Source of the DNA: Mollicutes bacterium
GTDB taxonomy: Bacteria > Bacillota_I > Bacilli_A > Izemoplasmatales > Izemoplasmataceae
Direction of reading: 5' to 3'
NCBI GenBank assembly: GCA_003555335.1
Contig: PWHD01000061.1
Coordinates: forward strand, 1-9,106
Length of the DNA: 9,106 nucleotides
Shown: positions 1-6,653 of the stretch, in pieces
Numbering within the stretch: position 1 is the stretch's first letter
How the letters are laid out: each line of letters opens with the position of its first letter
Notes under the pieces: generated by a model
Database searches by the model: none
Told to the model about the DNA's origin: nothing
Seen by the model: the letters and a program-made list of their open reading frames with translations, nothing else
Made by a program: the position numbers and the translations under genes

Positions 1-1967
1 AGATCATCGATCAACGCAAGAAGGGGCTGCGCACGGGCGTGATAATTTTCACTAAGTTCATGATGAGCGATGTAGTGGCCGAACAATAGCTGCGAATACA
101 CCGTTTCCATATCGGCAAGCGTGCTGAAATCCTCGGGACCGATGGCGTCATCCAACATGGCATCAAGCTTGAGCAAAAACTCGATCTGTGCCTGCGATTC
201 ATCGTCGACCTCGATGTCTTCGGCTTCGATACGCTCATGGATAAAGTGAATGAGCGCATCAAAAGGCAGTGTCATGTTCGGGTCAAACTCTCCGAACAAA
301 ATGGCCGTCATGATGACGACGGATTGTTCTGCCGGGGAAGCATCAAAATCAAAATCCTCGTTCTCATATGCATAGTAAAGCGCGAGCATCTGATTGTCAT
401 CCGTATCCAAAATAGCGGCGGCTTCTTCGTAGTTGTACGCGTTTCTCAGATGGTTGGCAAAGGCATAAAGTTCCTCTATGTCTTCATGAAGCGTATTCTC
501 ATTCAGTTCCGCCAAAAAGGGATGGTCACGCATGGCATACAAATGCTCAATCAACTGCATGGTATCGAGTGATGCGTCGGCATCATTCATCTCCATCGCA
601 TAAAGACCGAATAATGTGCGTATCACTTCCTCATCCATCTCCATCATCGTTTCCAGCTCATCAATGGTCAACCGTTGCAAGGCCGTCGTCGTGATGGCAC
701 TCCGAGAAAGCAACGGCCGCTCGCCATCGATTTCCATCGCTTCCAAACGCTCAAGAAACGCCGCTTCTTTGGTTTCGAAATCATCCGTGTCATCATAGAT
801 GAGAATCACTTGTCGGGTCTGTGAGAAATGGTGCCTTACTTCGTCCCGTGAAGGAATGGCGACCTCATCGGTAAAACGGAACTCGTTTTGAACCTGCAGG
901 GCGAAACTGCCGATCACGAGTGCGAAAAGCAAAAACGGCATCGCTTTTTTCATCTTGATCGCAAGCGTCAAAAAGGGACCGTTTCGCGGAGCCATTGAAC
1001 GTTTTTTAAAACGTTCGTACAGTGCCGTAAAGGTCACCAGAAGGCCCGGCATCAGCACGAAAACGCTTATCAGAGAAAGCAAAATCCCTTTAGCGAGCAC
1101 ACTGCCGATATCAAAACCGATGCCATACGACATGAACATCAGAGCGATCATCCCGGCAACGGTCGTCATTGAAGATGCGGTAATCGGCCTGAACGATCCT
1201 GAAAGGGCCTTGATCATCGCCTCTTCGTGGTCCGATGTGTCTTTCAATGTTTCATGGTAGCGGTTCAGAAGCATGATCGAATAATCCATCGAAAGCCCAA
1301 GCTGCAGAACCGCCGCAACGCTGCGGGTGATGTAGGATATGTCGTCGAAAATGATATTGGTTCCGAGATTGATGACAATCGCGATACTCACCACGCCGAG
1401 AAAAATGAACGGCTCAACATAGGAACGTGCGCTCAAGGTGAGAATGATCAGGCTGATCGCCACCGCCAAAAACACGATAATCGGCATTTCGCGTCCAATG
1501 ATGCGTTCCACTTCCAGGTTCGTGTAGGCGGGCCCGTCAAAATATACCCCATACTCATCGGCGAACGTATCGTTGAGGTCATCAATCACATCGCCCGCCT
1601 CCGGAGCATAGTTGTCGACCGTAAGATTGATTGAATAAAGCGCGTTGAAATCCGAGTAATAATGTTCGTCCTCACTGTCAAAGCTGACCGATTCCACGTG
1701 CTCCATGGCCTCGATGTCATTCGCATAGCCATCGGCATCGGAAGCGTGAACATCCTTGATCATCATGAAAAGCACACCTGTCTCGCCGTACTCTTCTTCC
1801 ATCCGTCGTAAGGTTATGGCGGTCTCACTGTCTTCGGGAAGATAATCGGCAAGCTCGTAGTTGATGGGCACCCTGGGAATCAACAGCGCGCTTAAAATCG
1901 TCACAAGAAACATGACGACATAAATCAAGATGCGGTTTTTGACGATGGCGCGAGCGATTTTTTCCAT
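1..1967 (-). CDS. RND/MMPL-family exporter, 3' end beyond window
   Basis: An open frame of 655 codons runs from ATG at 1967 off the left edge with no stop; the C-terminal part is missing. It resembles the MMPL branch of the RND superfamily: proton-driven membrane exporters of lipids or amphiphilic compounds. TM1 is at about residues 12-30, followed by an extracytoplasmic loop (about 31-160). A bundle of five hydrophobic helices follows (about 161-180, 184-200, 212-233, 262-281, 287-313). TM7 (about 340-356) then leads into a second outside domain. Residues 224-239 carry the family signature GLSMDYSIMLL followed by NRYHE. D228-Y229 occupy the position of the Asp-Tyr proton relay known in MmpL3. 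An AAGGGA Shine-Dalgarno lies a few bases upstream of the ATG. The second outside domain is already about 300 residues, acidic and apparently helical, with no TM before the edge, which is larger than the first. The family call is firm; the substrate is unknown. A dedicated promoter with an overlapping inverted repeat lies directly upstream. Confidence 0.88.
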   Translation of the reverse strand, partial: MEKIARAIVKNRILIYVVMFLVTILSALLIPRVPINYELADYLPEDSETAITLRRMEEEYGETGVLFMMIKDVHASDADGYANDIEAMEHVESVSFDSEDEHYYSDFNALYSINLTVDNYAPEAGDVIDDLNDTFADEYGVYFDGPAYTNLEVERIIGREMPIIVFLAVAISLIILTLSARSYVEPFIFLGVVSIAIVINLGTNIIFDDISYITRSVAAVLQLGLSMDYSIMLLNRYHETLKDTSDHEEAMIKALSGSFRPITASSMTTVAGMIALMFMSYGIGFDIGSVLAKGILLSLISVFVLMPGLLVTFTALYERFKKRSMAPRNGPFLTLAIKMKKAMPFLLFALVIGSFALQVQNEFRFTDEVAIPSRDEVRHHFSQTRQVILIYDDTDDFETKEAAFLERLEAMEIDGERPLLSRSAITTTALQRLTIDELETMMEMDEEVIRTLFGLYAMEMNDADASLDTMQLIEHLYAMRDHPFLAELNENTLHEDIEELYAFANHLRNAYNYEEAAAILDTDDNQMLALYYAYENEDFDFDASPAEQSVVIMTAILFGEFDPNMTLPFDALIHFIHERIEAEDIEVDDESQAQIEFLLKLDAMLDDAIGPEDFSTLADMETVYSQLLFGHYIAHHELSENYHARAQPLLALIDD

Positions 1968-2001
1968 AGGTCATCCCTTTTTGTTAGCAGTGTCTATTTT
2001 C

Positions 2002-2030
2002 ATTAAAACATTTGAAACCCGATTTATCAA
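2002..2030 (-). promoter_or_regulatory. sigma-A-type promoter of the MMPL exporter
   Basis: Read on the minus strand, TTGATA (2025-2030, 5 of 6 to the -35 consensus) is separated by exactly 17 bp from TTTAAT (2002-2007, 5 of 6 to the -10 consensus). The bases just upstream of the -10 form TGn, an extended -10. Transcription would start near 1995, giving a leader of about 28 bases that contains the AAGGGA ribosome binding site. The exporter therefore has its own promoter although it lies downstream of the recombinase pair. Confidence 0.72.
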
Positions 2031-2041
2031 TCGTTTCAAAT
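2010..2041. promoter_or_regulatory. inverted repeat overlapping the exporter promoter, probable operator
   Basis: ATTTGAAAC (2010-2018) and GTTTCAAAT (2033-2041) are perfect 9-bp inverted arms separated by 14 bp. Allowing a two-base CC bulge (2019-2020), pairing extends by GATT/AATC (2021-2024 and 2029-2032). The -35 hexamer lies between the arms and one arm falls inside the -35/-10 spacer, so a dimeric repressor bound here would block RNA polymerase. Efflux genes are often controlled this way by TetR- or MarR-family proteins, but no such gene is visible in the window. The arms are A/T-rich and no U-run follows, so this is not a terminator. A recombinase core site is a weaker alternative because the recombinase genes are adjacent. 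Confidence 0.6.
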
Positions 2042-2100
2042 CTTTTCTGACTAAGCTGCGACGCTAAAGGATAAGACACAAACACTCACATTACCAGTCA

Positions 2101-2310
2101 TCAATTCTTAAACGTGATTCGTCTGTCCTTGTGCTTTTTTTCCATCCGTTCGATGAACGCTTCGAGTTGCGCTTTGGTGAACACCCACTTCTGCCCGAAC
2201 TTCATGCCTTTCAACATGCCGTTGCGGATGTATTTGTATAAGGTGCGTTCCGAAAGCCTGAACAACTTGGCCACTTCTTTCATCGTGTAACACTGCAGAT
2301 CCTCACTCAT
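2101..2310 (-). CDS. excisionase-like helix-turn-helix protein (HTH_17 type)
   Basis: This is a 69-residue basic protein. Residues 9-53 match the MerR-like/excisionase winged-helix pattern: TMKEVAKLF, then LSERTLYKYIRNG as the recognition helix, then KFGQKWVF as the wing and AQLEAFI as the last helix. A charged tail (56-69) follows. Such proteins bind DNA as recombination directionality factors or as small regulators. The ATG at 2310 was chosen because AAGGAGG lies six bases upstream; an ATG 33 bases further upstream in frame has no such site. The first eight bases overlap the end of the recombinase gene, so translation is probably coupled and the two products probably work together. No terminator follows, so some transcripts may read into the exporter gene. 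The DNA-binding role is likely; calling it a true excisionase is inference from the neighbour. Confidence 0.82.
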   Translation of the reverse strand: MSEDLQCYTMKEVAKLFRLSERTLYKYIRNGMLKGMKFGQKWVFTKAQLEAFIERMEKKHKDRRITFKN

Positions 2311-3247
2311 CAAGAGCCTCCTTATCAAACAATACGCCGGCAATCCGGCGTTCCGAATAATCCTCTAGACGACGGATGTTGTGAGCATAGATCATCGTCG
2401 TCTCGATCTTCACATGACGCAACAGTTGTTGGGTCGACTCCAGCGTGCCACCGTGTTTCAGATTGAGATAGGCGGCGGTATGTCTGAGTGAATAGACATT
2501 CTTCCTTGGCGAATCGATGCCAGCGTGTTTGAACAGACGCATGATTTCTTTTCGCATGCCGTTCGCTTTAAGCGGACGGGCATTCCCATCACGGTCATGA
2601 CGCACAAACAGATGACGGTTGCGGTCACTGCGAAATGAGAGATAGTTGTTGATGGCGTCCACAACCGGAAGCGTCAGTTTGACGAACGCGTCGGTATCAT
2701 CCCGCATCTTGCCATGGACATAAAGGATTTCCTGTCCTTCAAGCCTGCTCAGATCCGCTTTCTTGGCACGCAGAACTTCAATGTTGCGAACCCCGGTTGT
2801 AATCATGAGCGCGATGATGGCGTAGTTTCTTGCGCCGACCGTGGTGTTGCTTCGTTCATGGGCGAGCCGGAGCAACCGCTCGGCTTCTTCGTTGCTCAAG
2901 GGTTCACGCTTGTAGTTTTTGCGGATGGTCACATTCTTGACATCCTGCGCCACATCGTAACGGTACACCTCGTCCAGTCCGTGGAAACGGGCCTCCAATG
3001 AAAGCCACCGGTAAAAGGCCTTGATTGAACCCAAGGCTTTCTGGATCGATTGCGCGCTTAATCCTTCTTCAATCATGTACTCTCGATAACGGATGATGTC
3101 TTTCTTGGTCGCATAACGGATCTTGCGCCGTTTAAGGTATAAGATATAACGGTATAGGAGTTTCTCGTAACTGCGCTTCGTGCTTTCCTTCACATCGATT
3201 TCATCGACATAAAGTGAAAGCACCGCTTCTAAAGGGTGGTCGTTCAT
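2303..3247 (-). CDS. tyrosine recombinase/integrase
   Basis: This 314-residue protein has the length and two-domain plan of XerC/D- and phage-integrase-like tyrosine recombinases. Residues about 5-90 form the helical SAM-like core-binding domain. Residues about 115-300 form the catalytic domain. Catalytic residues visible are R154 (in TTGVRNIEVL), K180 in the beta-hairpin, R255 and H256 (in YSLRHTAAY), H278 (in LLRHVK) and the nucleophile Y287 (in TTMIYAHN). The position usually held by the first His of the HxxR box is Tyr252, so the box reads YxxR. These enzymes cut and rejoin DNA strands through a phosphotyrosine link at paired sites. The ATG at 3247 was chosen because AAGGAGG lies five bases upstream; a start 48 bases earlier lacks one. 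The gene overlaps the helix-turn-helix gene by eight bases. No transposition, conjugation or phage genes are visible nearby. It could be an element remnant or a domesticated site-specific recombinase. Confidence 0.9.
   Translation of the reverse strand: MNDHPLEAVLSLYVDEIDVKESTKRSYEKLLYRYILYLKRRKIRYATKKDIIRYREYMIEEGLSAQSIQKALGSIKAFYRWLSLEARFHGLDEVYRYDVAQDVKNVTIRKNYKREPLSNEEAERLLRLAHERSNTTVGARNYAIIALMITTGVRNIEVLRAKKADLSRLEGQEILYVHGKMRDDTDAFVKLTLPVVDAINNYLSFRSDRNRHLFVRHDRDGNARPLKANGMRKEIMRLFKHAGIDSPRKNVYSLRHTAAYLNLKHGGTLESTQQLLRHVKIETTMIYAHNIRRLEDYSERRIAGVLFDKEALDE
2317..2323 (-). promoter_or_regulatory. Shine-Dalgarno site inside the recombinase gene
   Basis: AAGGAGG on the minus strand lies six bases before the helix-turn-helix ATG at 2310, within the last codons of the recombinase gene. 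It fixes that start and supports independent or coupled translation of the small protein. Confidence 0.75.
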
Positions 3248-3252
3248 GGTCG

Positions 3253-3259
3253 CCTCCTT
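3253..3259 (-). promoter_or_regulatory. Shine-Dalgarno site of the recombinase
   Basis: AAGGAGG on the minus strand lies five bases before the ATG at 3247 and decides between that start and an in-frame ATG at 3295. No convincing -35/-10 pair was found between this site and the terminator at 3335; a TATAAG near 3302-3307 lacks a well-spaced -35. Confidence 0.75.
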
Positions 3260-3334
3260 GGTTTCATACACCCTTATGATACGGTACAAAGGCATGATTT
3301 ACTTATACCTGTGAGATTGCTATGCACTCTCAAT

Positions 3335-3369
3335 AAAAAACCTCTCCGAACATAGCGTCGGAGAGGTTT
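3335..3369 (-). terminator. Rho-independent terminator of the Ig-like/2-TM operon
   Basis: AAACCTCTCCGA (3338-3349) and TCGGAGAGGTTT (3358-3369) form a perfect 12-bp stem with an 8-base loop. On the minus strand the stem runs into TTTTTT (3335-3340). It lies 20 bases after the stop of the two-helix membrane protein gene and isolates that operon from the recombinase pair. Confidence 0.92.
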
Positions 3370-3388
3370 GCTCTAAACCATTCTGGAT

Positions 3389-3940
3389 TCACGATAAAAA
3401 GTCGAGCGGGGCCAGGCCGTCCACACTCAGAATGTTGATCTGCCTGTCAGCATCGATCGCCCCGACAAGCATCAGTGCGTTGAGAAGCGACTCAAGCGTT
3501 CGATGCGTCTCGTGTTCAAGGAGGTAGACTCTTGGCTCAAAGCCTTCTTCAGGAACGATCTGAACCGAGTAATATCCGTCGTCCACAGCCACATCGAGTT
3601 CAGTAATCCGCTCAACGGACCTGAAATACTCAAACATGGTTTCAGCGGGATAGGGTACTGCACCCCACTTATGGCGCTTCGACGACAATCTCGGAGGCAT
3701 GATGCCATCCTGGGTACATCGGTTCCGTCTGATGACCGCCAAACGGACCAACGATAGCGGAACCAGCACAAGAATCGCAAGCACCGCACCTTGAAGCAGG
3801 GTATAGACCCAGTTTGCATGGTCTTCGGACAGTGCATAAATAATGGACCATACGGCAATCAGGACGAGAAGCGTAAGACGTATGCCTTCAAACCAGTAAT
3901 GCTTCTCTTTCGTCTCGCCATTCAAAAATATTCGTAACAT
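3389..3940 (-). CDS. two-helix membrane protein of unknown function
   Basis: This 183-residue protein has a polar N-terminus, two hydrophobic helices (about 17-37 and 44-69) and a basic stretch RRNRC just after the second helix. The basic stretch suggests a cytoplasmic C-terminal domain by the positive-inside rule. The soluble part (about 90-183) is mixed acidic with motifs such as DDGYYSVQI and EPRVYLLEHETH, which I do not recognise. The ATG at 3940 is preceded by AAAGGAAGG at a six-base spacing, the best ribosome site. An earlier in-frame ATG at 3979 overlaps the upstream stop as ATGA but has no Shine-Dalgarno, so it is a second choice that would add 13 residues. The gene ends an operon with the Ig-like protein and is followed by a strong terminator. 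A partnership with that exported protein is plausible but unproven. Confidence 0.75.
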   Translation of the reverse strand: MLRIFLNGETKEKHYWFEGIRLTLLVLIAVWSIIYALSEDHANWVYTLLQGAVLAILVLVPLSLVRLAVIRRNRCTQDGIMPPRLSSKRHKWGAVPYPAETMFEYFRSVERITELDVAVDDGYYSVQIVPEEGFEPRVYLLEHETHRTLESLLNALMLVGAIDADRQINILSVDGLAPLDFLS

Positions 3941-3946
3941 AAAGGG

Positions 3947-3955
3947 CCTTCCTTT
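3947..3955 (-). promoter_or_regulatory. Shine-Dalgarno site deciding the 2-TM protein start
   Basis: AAAGGAAGG on the minus strand lies six bases upstream of the ATG at 3940. The competing ATG at 3979 has no comparable site. Confidence 0.65.
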
Positions 3956-3975
3956 CACTCGGGAATGGGCAATGA

Positions 3976-5028
3976 TCATTCATAGATGAATGTGAGGGTG
4001 ATCGGTTCATGGACCGGAGTTCCCGGAATGTATGTCGTATGATTGCGTTCAATCCGTCTCAGCGTTTTGGGGAAATGGGGACCGAGTTCGACAGGGAAAC
4101 TGTATCCGTCTTCCACATAGAACGTTCGTACGATGGTGTCTTCCGAGGATTCGACTCTTACTTGATGCGGCAATGCTATGGGGGCATTGTTAAACCGGAA
4201 CGTCATGTCATACCGTGTGTATCTGGGGTATTCTTCAACGCTGGCGAGCAACAGCTTCAATGAAGTGGCGACCGGATTTTCAAGCGAGAGCACGATATCG
4301 ACAATGCGTTCGCCCGGCTTGATGAAGTGTTGGTAGTCCCGCACCATCGTCTCATGATACTCGCGCTTGAGTCGATAACCGTAATAGGAAGGTTCGAACA
4401 TGTACGAACTCAACTGATCCGTATGAATCCTGTGAAAATACGAAACTCCGAAACGAAGCACTTTCTCTTTCGTGTATACGCCGTCGGCCACATAATTGAG
4501 CGCATAGTACTTGCCGTCTTCATAATAGGCATACGAACGGTACGCCTTTATGACATCCCCCGATATGCGTCGCATCGTCGTCGTGCCGGGGAACGTTTCT
4601 CCGAAGGGATTGACCGTACTGCCCCGGAAATACTCGATTTCAAGCGAGCGGCTGTTCATGAGCGCAAGCGCCGCGTCAAGAATGTCTTGATCGAGTGGAT
4701 GGGACGGAGCATCGGAAAGGTATATCTCAAGCGTGAATTCATGGTCGCGATAAAGCACGCTGATGGTGTTTCGACCTGCGTTCAGCGCATGGTCATAAGA
4801 TGGTACCATCGAAGCGTCCACAGGAATTCTTTTAAAGGACCCGTCCTCGAACGTTTCGATAATGGCGAGTTTCGAAAACTCGAACGTCTCAAGCAGATAG
4901 GATTGTTCGGTTGTGGACGCATCCATATGGACCGACACGGGTTCCTCTTCACCGCCAAGCACCAAGGCTCCGGCTCCGACCACCAGAATCGCAAACATTG
5001 AAATGATCAACAGATATTTCTTATGCAT
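3976..5028 (-). CDS. exported protein with an Ig-like (Big_3-type) module
   Basis: This is a 350-residue protein. Residues 1-25 form a Lys-starting hydrophobic segment without a lipobox Cys, either a cleavable signal peptide or an N-terminal anchor. Residues about 37-104 read like the bacterial Ig-like Big_3 pattern: a FEFSKLAIIETFEDGSFK strand pair, then IPVDASMVPSYD, then AGRNTISVLYRDHEFTLEI. The remainder (about 115-350) is rich in Tyr, Arg and beta-strand-like stretches (for example RYDMTFRFN and IVRTFYVEDGYSF) and is not a family I recognise. GGAGGG precedes the ATG by four bases. It is the first gene after a promoter with a perfect TATAAT, and a two-helix membrane protein gene follows 35 bases after its stop. 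A role at the cell surface is likely; the actual function is unknown. Confidence 0.8.
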   Translation of the reverse strand: MHKKYLLIISMFAILVVGAGALVLGGEEEPVSVHMDASTTEQSYLLETFEFSKLAIIETFEDGSFKRIPVDASMVPSYDHALNAGRNTISVLYRDHEFTLEIYLSDAPSHPLDQDILDAALALMNSRSLEIEYFRGSTVNPFGETFPGTTTMRRISGDVIKAYRSYAYYEDGKYYALNYVADGVYTKEKVLRFGVSYFHRIHTDQLSSYMFEPSYYGYRLKREYHETMVRDYQHFIKPGERIVDIVLSLENPVATSLKLLLASVEEYPRYTRYDMTFRFNNAPIALPHQVRVESSEDTIVRTFYVEDGYSFPVELGPHFPKTLRRIERNHTTYIPGTPVHEPITLTFIYE

Positions 5029-5067
5029 ATGACCCTCCGCTTTTTGGCAAATGTCATCTTCAATTCA

Positions 5068-5096
5068 ATTATACGCCCATCCCCCTCCAAACACAA
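5068..5096 (-). promoter_or_regulatory. promoter of the Ig-like/2-TM operon
   Basis: On the minus strand a perfect TATAAT (5068-5073) is preceded at a 17-bp spacing by TTGTGT (5091-5096), a weak -35 match (3 of 6). Transcription would start near 5061, leaving a leader of about 33 bases with the GGAGGG site. The -35 abuts the U-tract of the preceding terminator, so the two units are packed back to back. Confidence 0.65.
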
Positions 5097-5097
5097 C

Positions 5098-5129
5098 AAA
5101 AAAAGACATGACGCGCGATGCGTCATGTC
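5098..5129 (-). terminator. Rho-independent terminator of the nuclease/nucleotidase unit
   Basis: GACATGACGC (5105-5114) and GCGTCATGTC (5120-5129) form a perfect 10-bp stem with a 5-base loop. On the minus strand this is followed by seven T (5098-5104). It lies four bases after the nucleotidase stop codon. Confidence 0.93.
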
Positions 5130-5133
5130 CTTG

Positions 5134-6627
5134 TCAGTCAGCCGATGCTTCTTCAAACCATTCGGTGTAATAATTCATGCCGATGTCATGGGCGGTGCTG
5201 AACGTATCGCCAGCCTCGACCATGCGCCAATAGGCCTCAACGGCCAGGTCGAACATCTCAAGTGGTTTATAGATGATGTTTTCACCCTCTGTGGTATTGT
5301 TTCGGGGGTGGTAGAAGACATAGTTGTTGGTCGCGATCTTGTAGGTCGCCCCGGGGTCCACCGAAGCGGACGGATTTCTTGCGGCATAATTCGAATTACC
5401 GTCCATGAGACTGAGCACCTCTTCACCGCTCACTTCGACCGTCACCACCGTGTTGTCAAAAGGGAAGACATCATAAAGACGCGCAATACTCACCGCTTCA
5501 CCGTCTTCAAAATCATCGCGGGTGCCACCGGTGTTATGGAATGCATAGTCCGAATCGGTGGCCTCAAGCATGAGGCGGCTCATCCAGCGTGTAAGATCCC
5601 ACTGGGACTGGAAACCATCCGCAGTGAGGTCGGATTGATAGAGATGCTGGATTTCTTCCTGATAGAACGCAATGGTTTCTTCGATGTCGGGATGGGAGCT
5701 ATTAAAACGGGAATCCATGCCTGCATCGAGATTTTGGGCGGTCGCGTTGATGATTTCACCGTCGTGCCATTGAATCTGTACTTGACCCACATGCGAGCCG
5801 CTCGCCCCGGAGATGATTGTCGGCATGGAACCGATTTTGTCGGTTTCTGTCCGGTGCGAGTGGCCGTTGAATACCGCGTCGATTCGAGCGTCCTCATGAA
5901 ACTGTGAAAGCGGATAGTTGAGATCATTTCCCGAATCATGGGAGATGACAATCACGATATCCGCGTCTTTTTCACTTCTTAAGTACTCCGAATACTCTTC
6001 AATGATCGGGACCGGATCCGCAAAGTAATACCCTTCGACCATCGATGCGAGAATCGATGATTCGAGTCCGTAGCCCATTGTGCCGATCACACCGATGTTA
6101 AGTCCTTGGCGTTCGAGCATCATATAGGGTTCGATTCCGTCAGGGATGGTTTCACTGCCTTCATAAAAGACATTGGCCCCCAGCATCTTGTGCTCTGCCT
6201 GATAGACGTCATCATTCTCGCCGGTATAGTAACGGGTCACCATTTCAAGACCCCAGTCGAACTCGTGATTGCCGATGACTGTGGCGTCAAAACCGACTTC
6301 GTCCATGATGCGCGTGGTGTTTTCGCCATAGAAATAGTTCGATGAAAGCGTGCCTTGAACCATGTCGCCCCCGCCGAGGATGACGGTTCTGTCGGGATGG
6401 TTTTCCTTCTCGTCGATCAGGAAATTCCCGATTCTGGCCATGCCCATTTCACCGGCGCCTTCTAACAAGGCGCCGTGGAGATCATTGAGGTAAAAGAAAT
6501 TGATGATTTTCAGTTGGTTGTTGTTAGTCCCGTTGTCACTCGGGTCCTGTTGGGACGTCGTCTCGCACCCGAAGAGAGACAAGGCGAGGCCCAAAGTAAG
6601 TATGAATCCTGCAAGTTTTCGTGTCAT
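5134..6627 (-). CDS. 5'-nucleotidase/UshA-family metallophosphatase lipoprotein
   Basis: This 497-residue protein has the full length of bifunctional 5'-nucleotidases (UshA/YfkN type), which remove phosphate from nucleotides outside the membrane. Residues 1-21 are a lipoprotein signal ending LSLFGC, with C21 as the expected lipid-modified residue. The metallophosphatase domain (about 40-285) shows all metal-binding motifs in order: D49-x-H51 (NDLHG), D88 (GGGD), N120-H121-E122 (GNHEFDWG), H230-D231 (SHDSGND) and G255-H-S-H258. The C-terminal nucleotide-binding domain (about 325-480) shows NTGGTRDD (365-372) and FPFDN (388-392). AGGAG precedes the ATG by eight bases. It lies 26 bp after the endonuclease gene with no terminator between them, so the two are probably co-transcribed, linking nuclease and phosphatase steps in nucleotide scavenging. 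Exact substrates (5'-mononucleotides, cyclic nucleotides or UDP-sugars) cannot be read from sequence. Confidence 0.93.
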   Translation of the reverse strand: MTRKLAGFILTLGLALSLFGCETTSQQDPSDNGTNNNQLKIINFFYLNDLHGALLEGAGEMGMARIGNFLIDEKENHPDRTVILGGGDMVQGTLSSNYFYGENTTRIMDEVGFDATVIGNHEFDWGLEMVTRYYTGENDDVYQAEHKMLGANVFYEGSETIPDGIEPYMMLERQGLNIGVIGTMGYGLESSILASMVEGYYFADPVPIIEEYSEYLRSEKDADIVIVISHDSGNDLNYPLSQFHEDARIDAVFNGHSHRTETDKIGSMPTIISGASGSHVGQVQIQWHDGEIINATAQNLDAGMDSRFNSSHPDIEETIAFYQEEIQHLYQSDLTADGFQSQWDLTRWMSRLMLEATDSDYAFHNTGGTRDDFEDGEAVSIARLYDVFPFDNTVVTVEVSGEEVLSLMDGNSNYAARNPSASVDPGATYKIATNNYVFYHPRNNTTEGENIIYKPLEMFDLAVEAYWRMVEAGDTFSTAHDIGMNYYTEWFEEASAD

Positions 6628-6653
6628 GTTGCATGCTCCTAACGTTTGTTTGT

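Noticed and set aside
955..1634. Two overlapping plus-strand frames opposite the exporter
   Set aside because: The minus strand carries a continuous MMPL frame with the DY motif and membrane helices through this stretch; the plus frames are shadows.
2056..2078. Partly symmetrical CTAAGC...GCTAAAG stretch after the helix-turn-helix gene
   Set aside because: The pairing is short and imperfect and no T-run follows on either strand, so it does not support a terminator.
2248..3330. Direct repeats flanking the recombinase pair (att sites)
   Set aside because: I compared 2042-2100 with 3248-3334 by eye and found no shared run of 10 or more bases.
4327..5001. Plus-strand open frame of 224 codons
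   Set aside because: It is antisense to the Ig-like protein gene, which has a promoter, ribosome site and signal peptide. The product is Arg/His-rich, typical of a shadow frame.
5023..5907. Plus-strand open frame of 294 codons
   Set aside because: It lies antisense to the nucleotidase, whose metal-binding motifs are unambiguous, and crosses its terminator. Its translation shows no domain pattern and it has no ribosome site.
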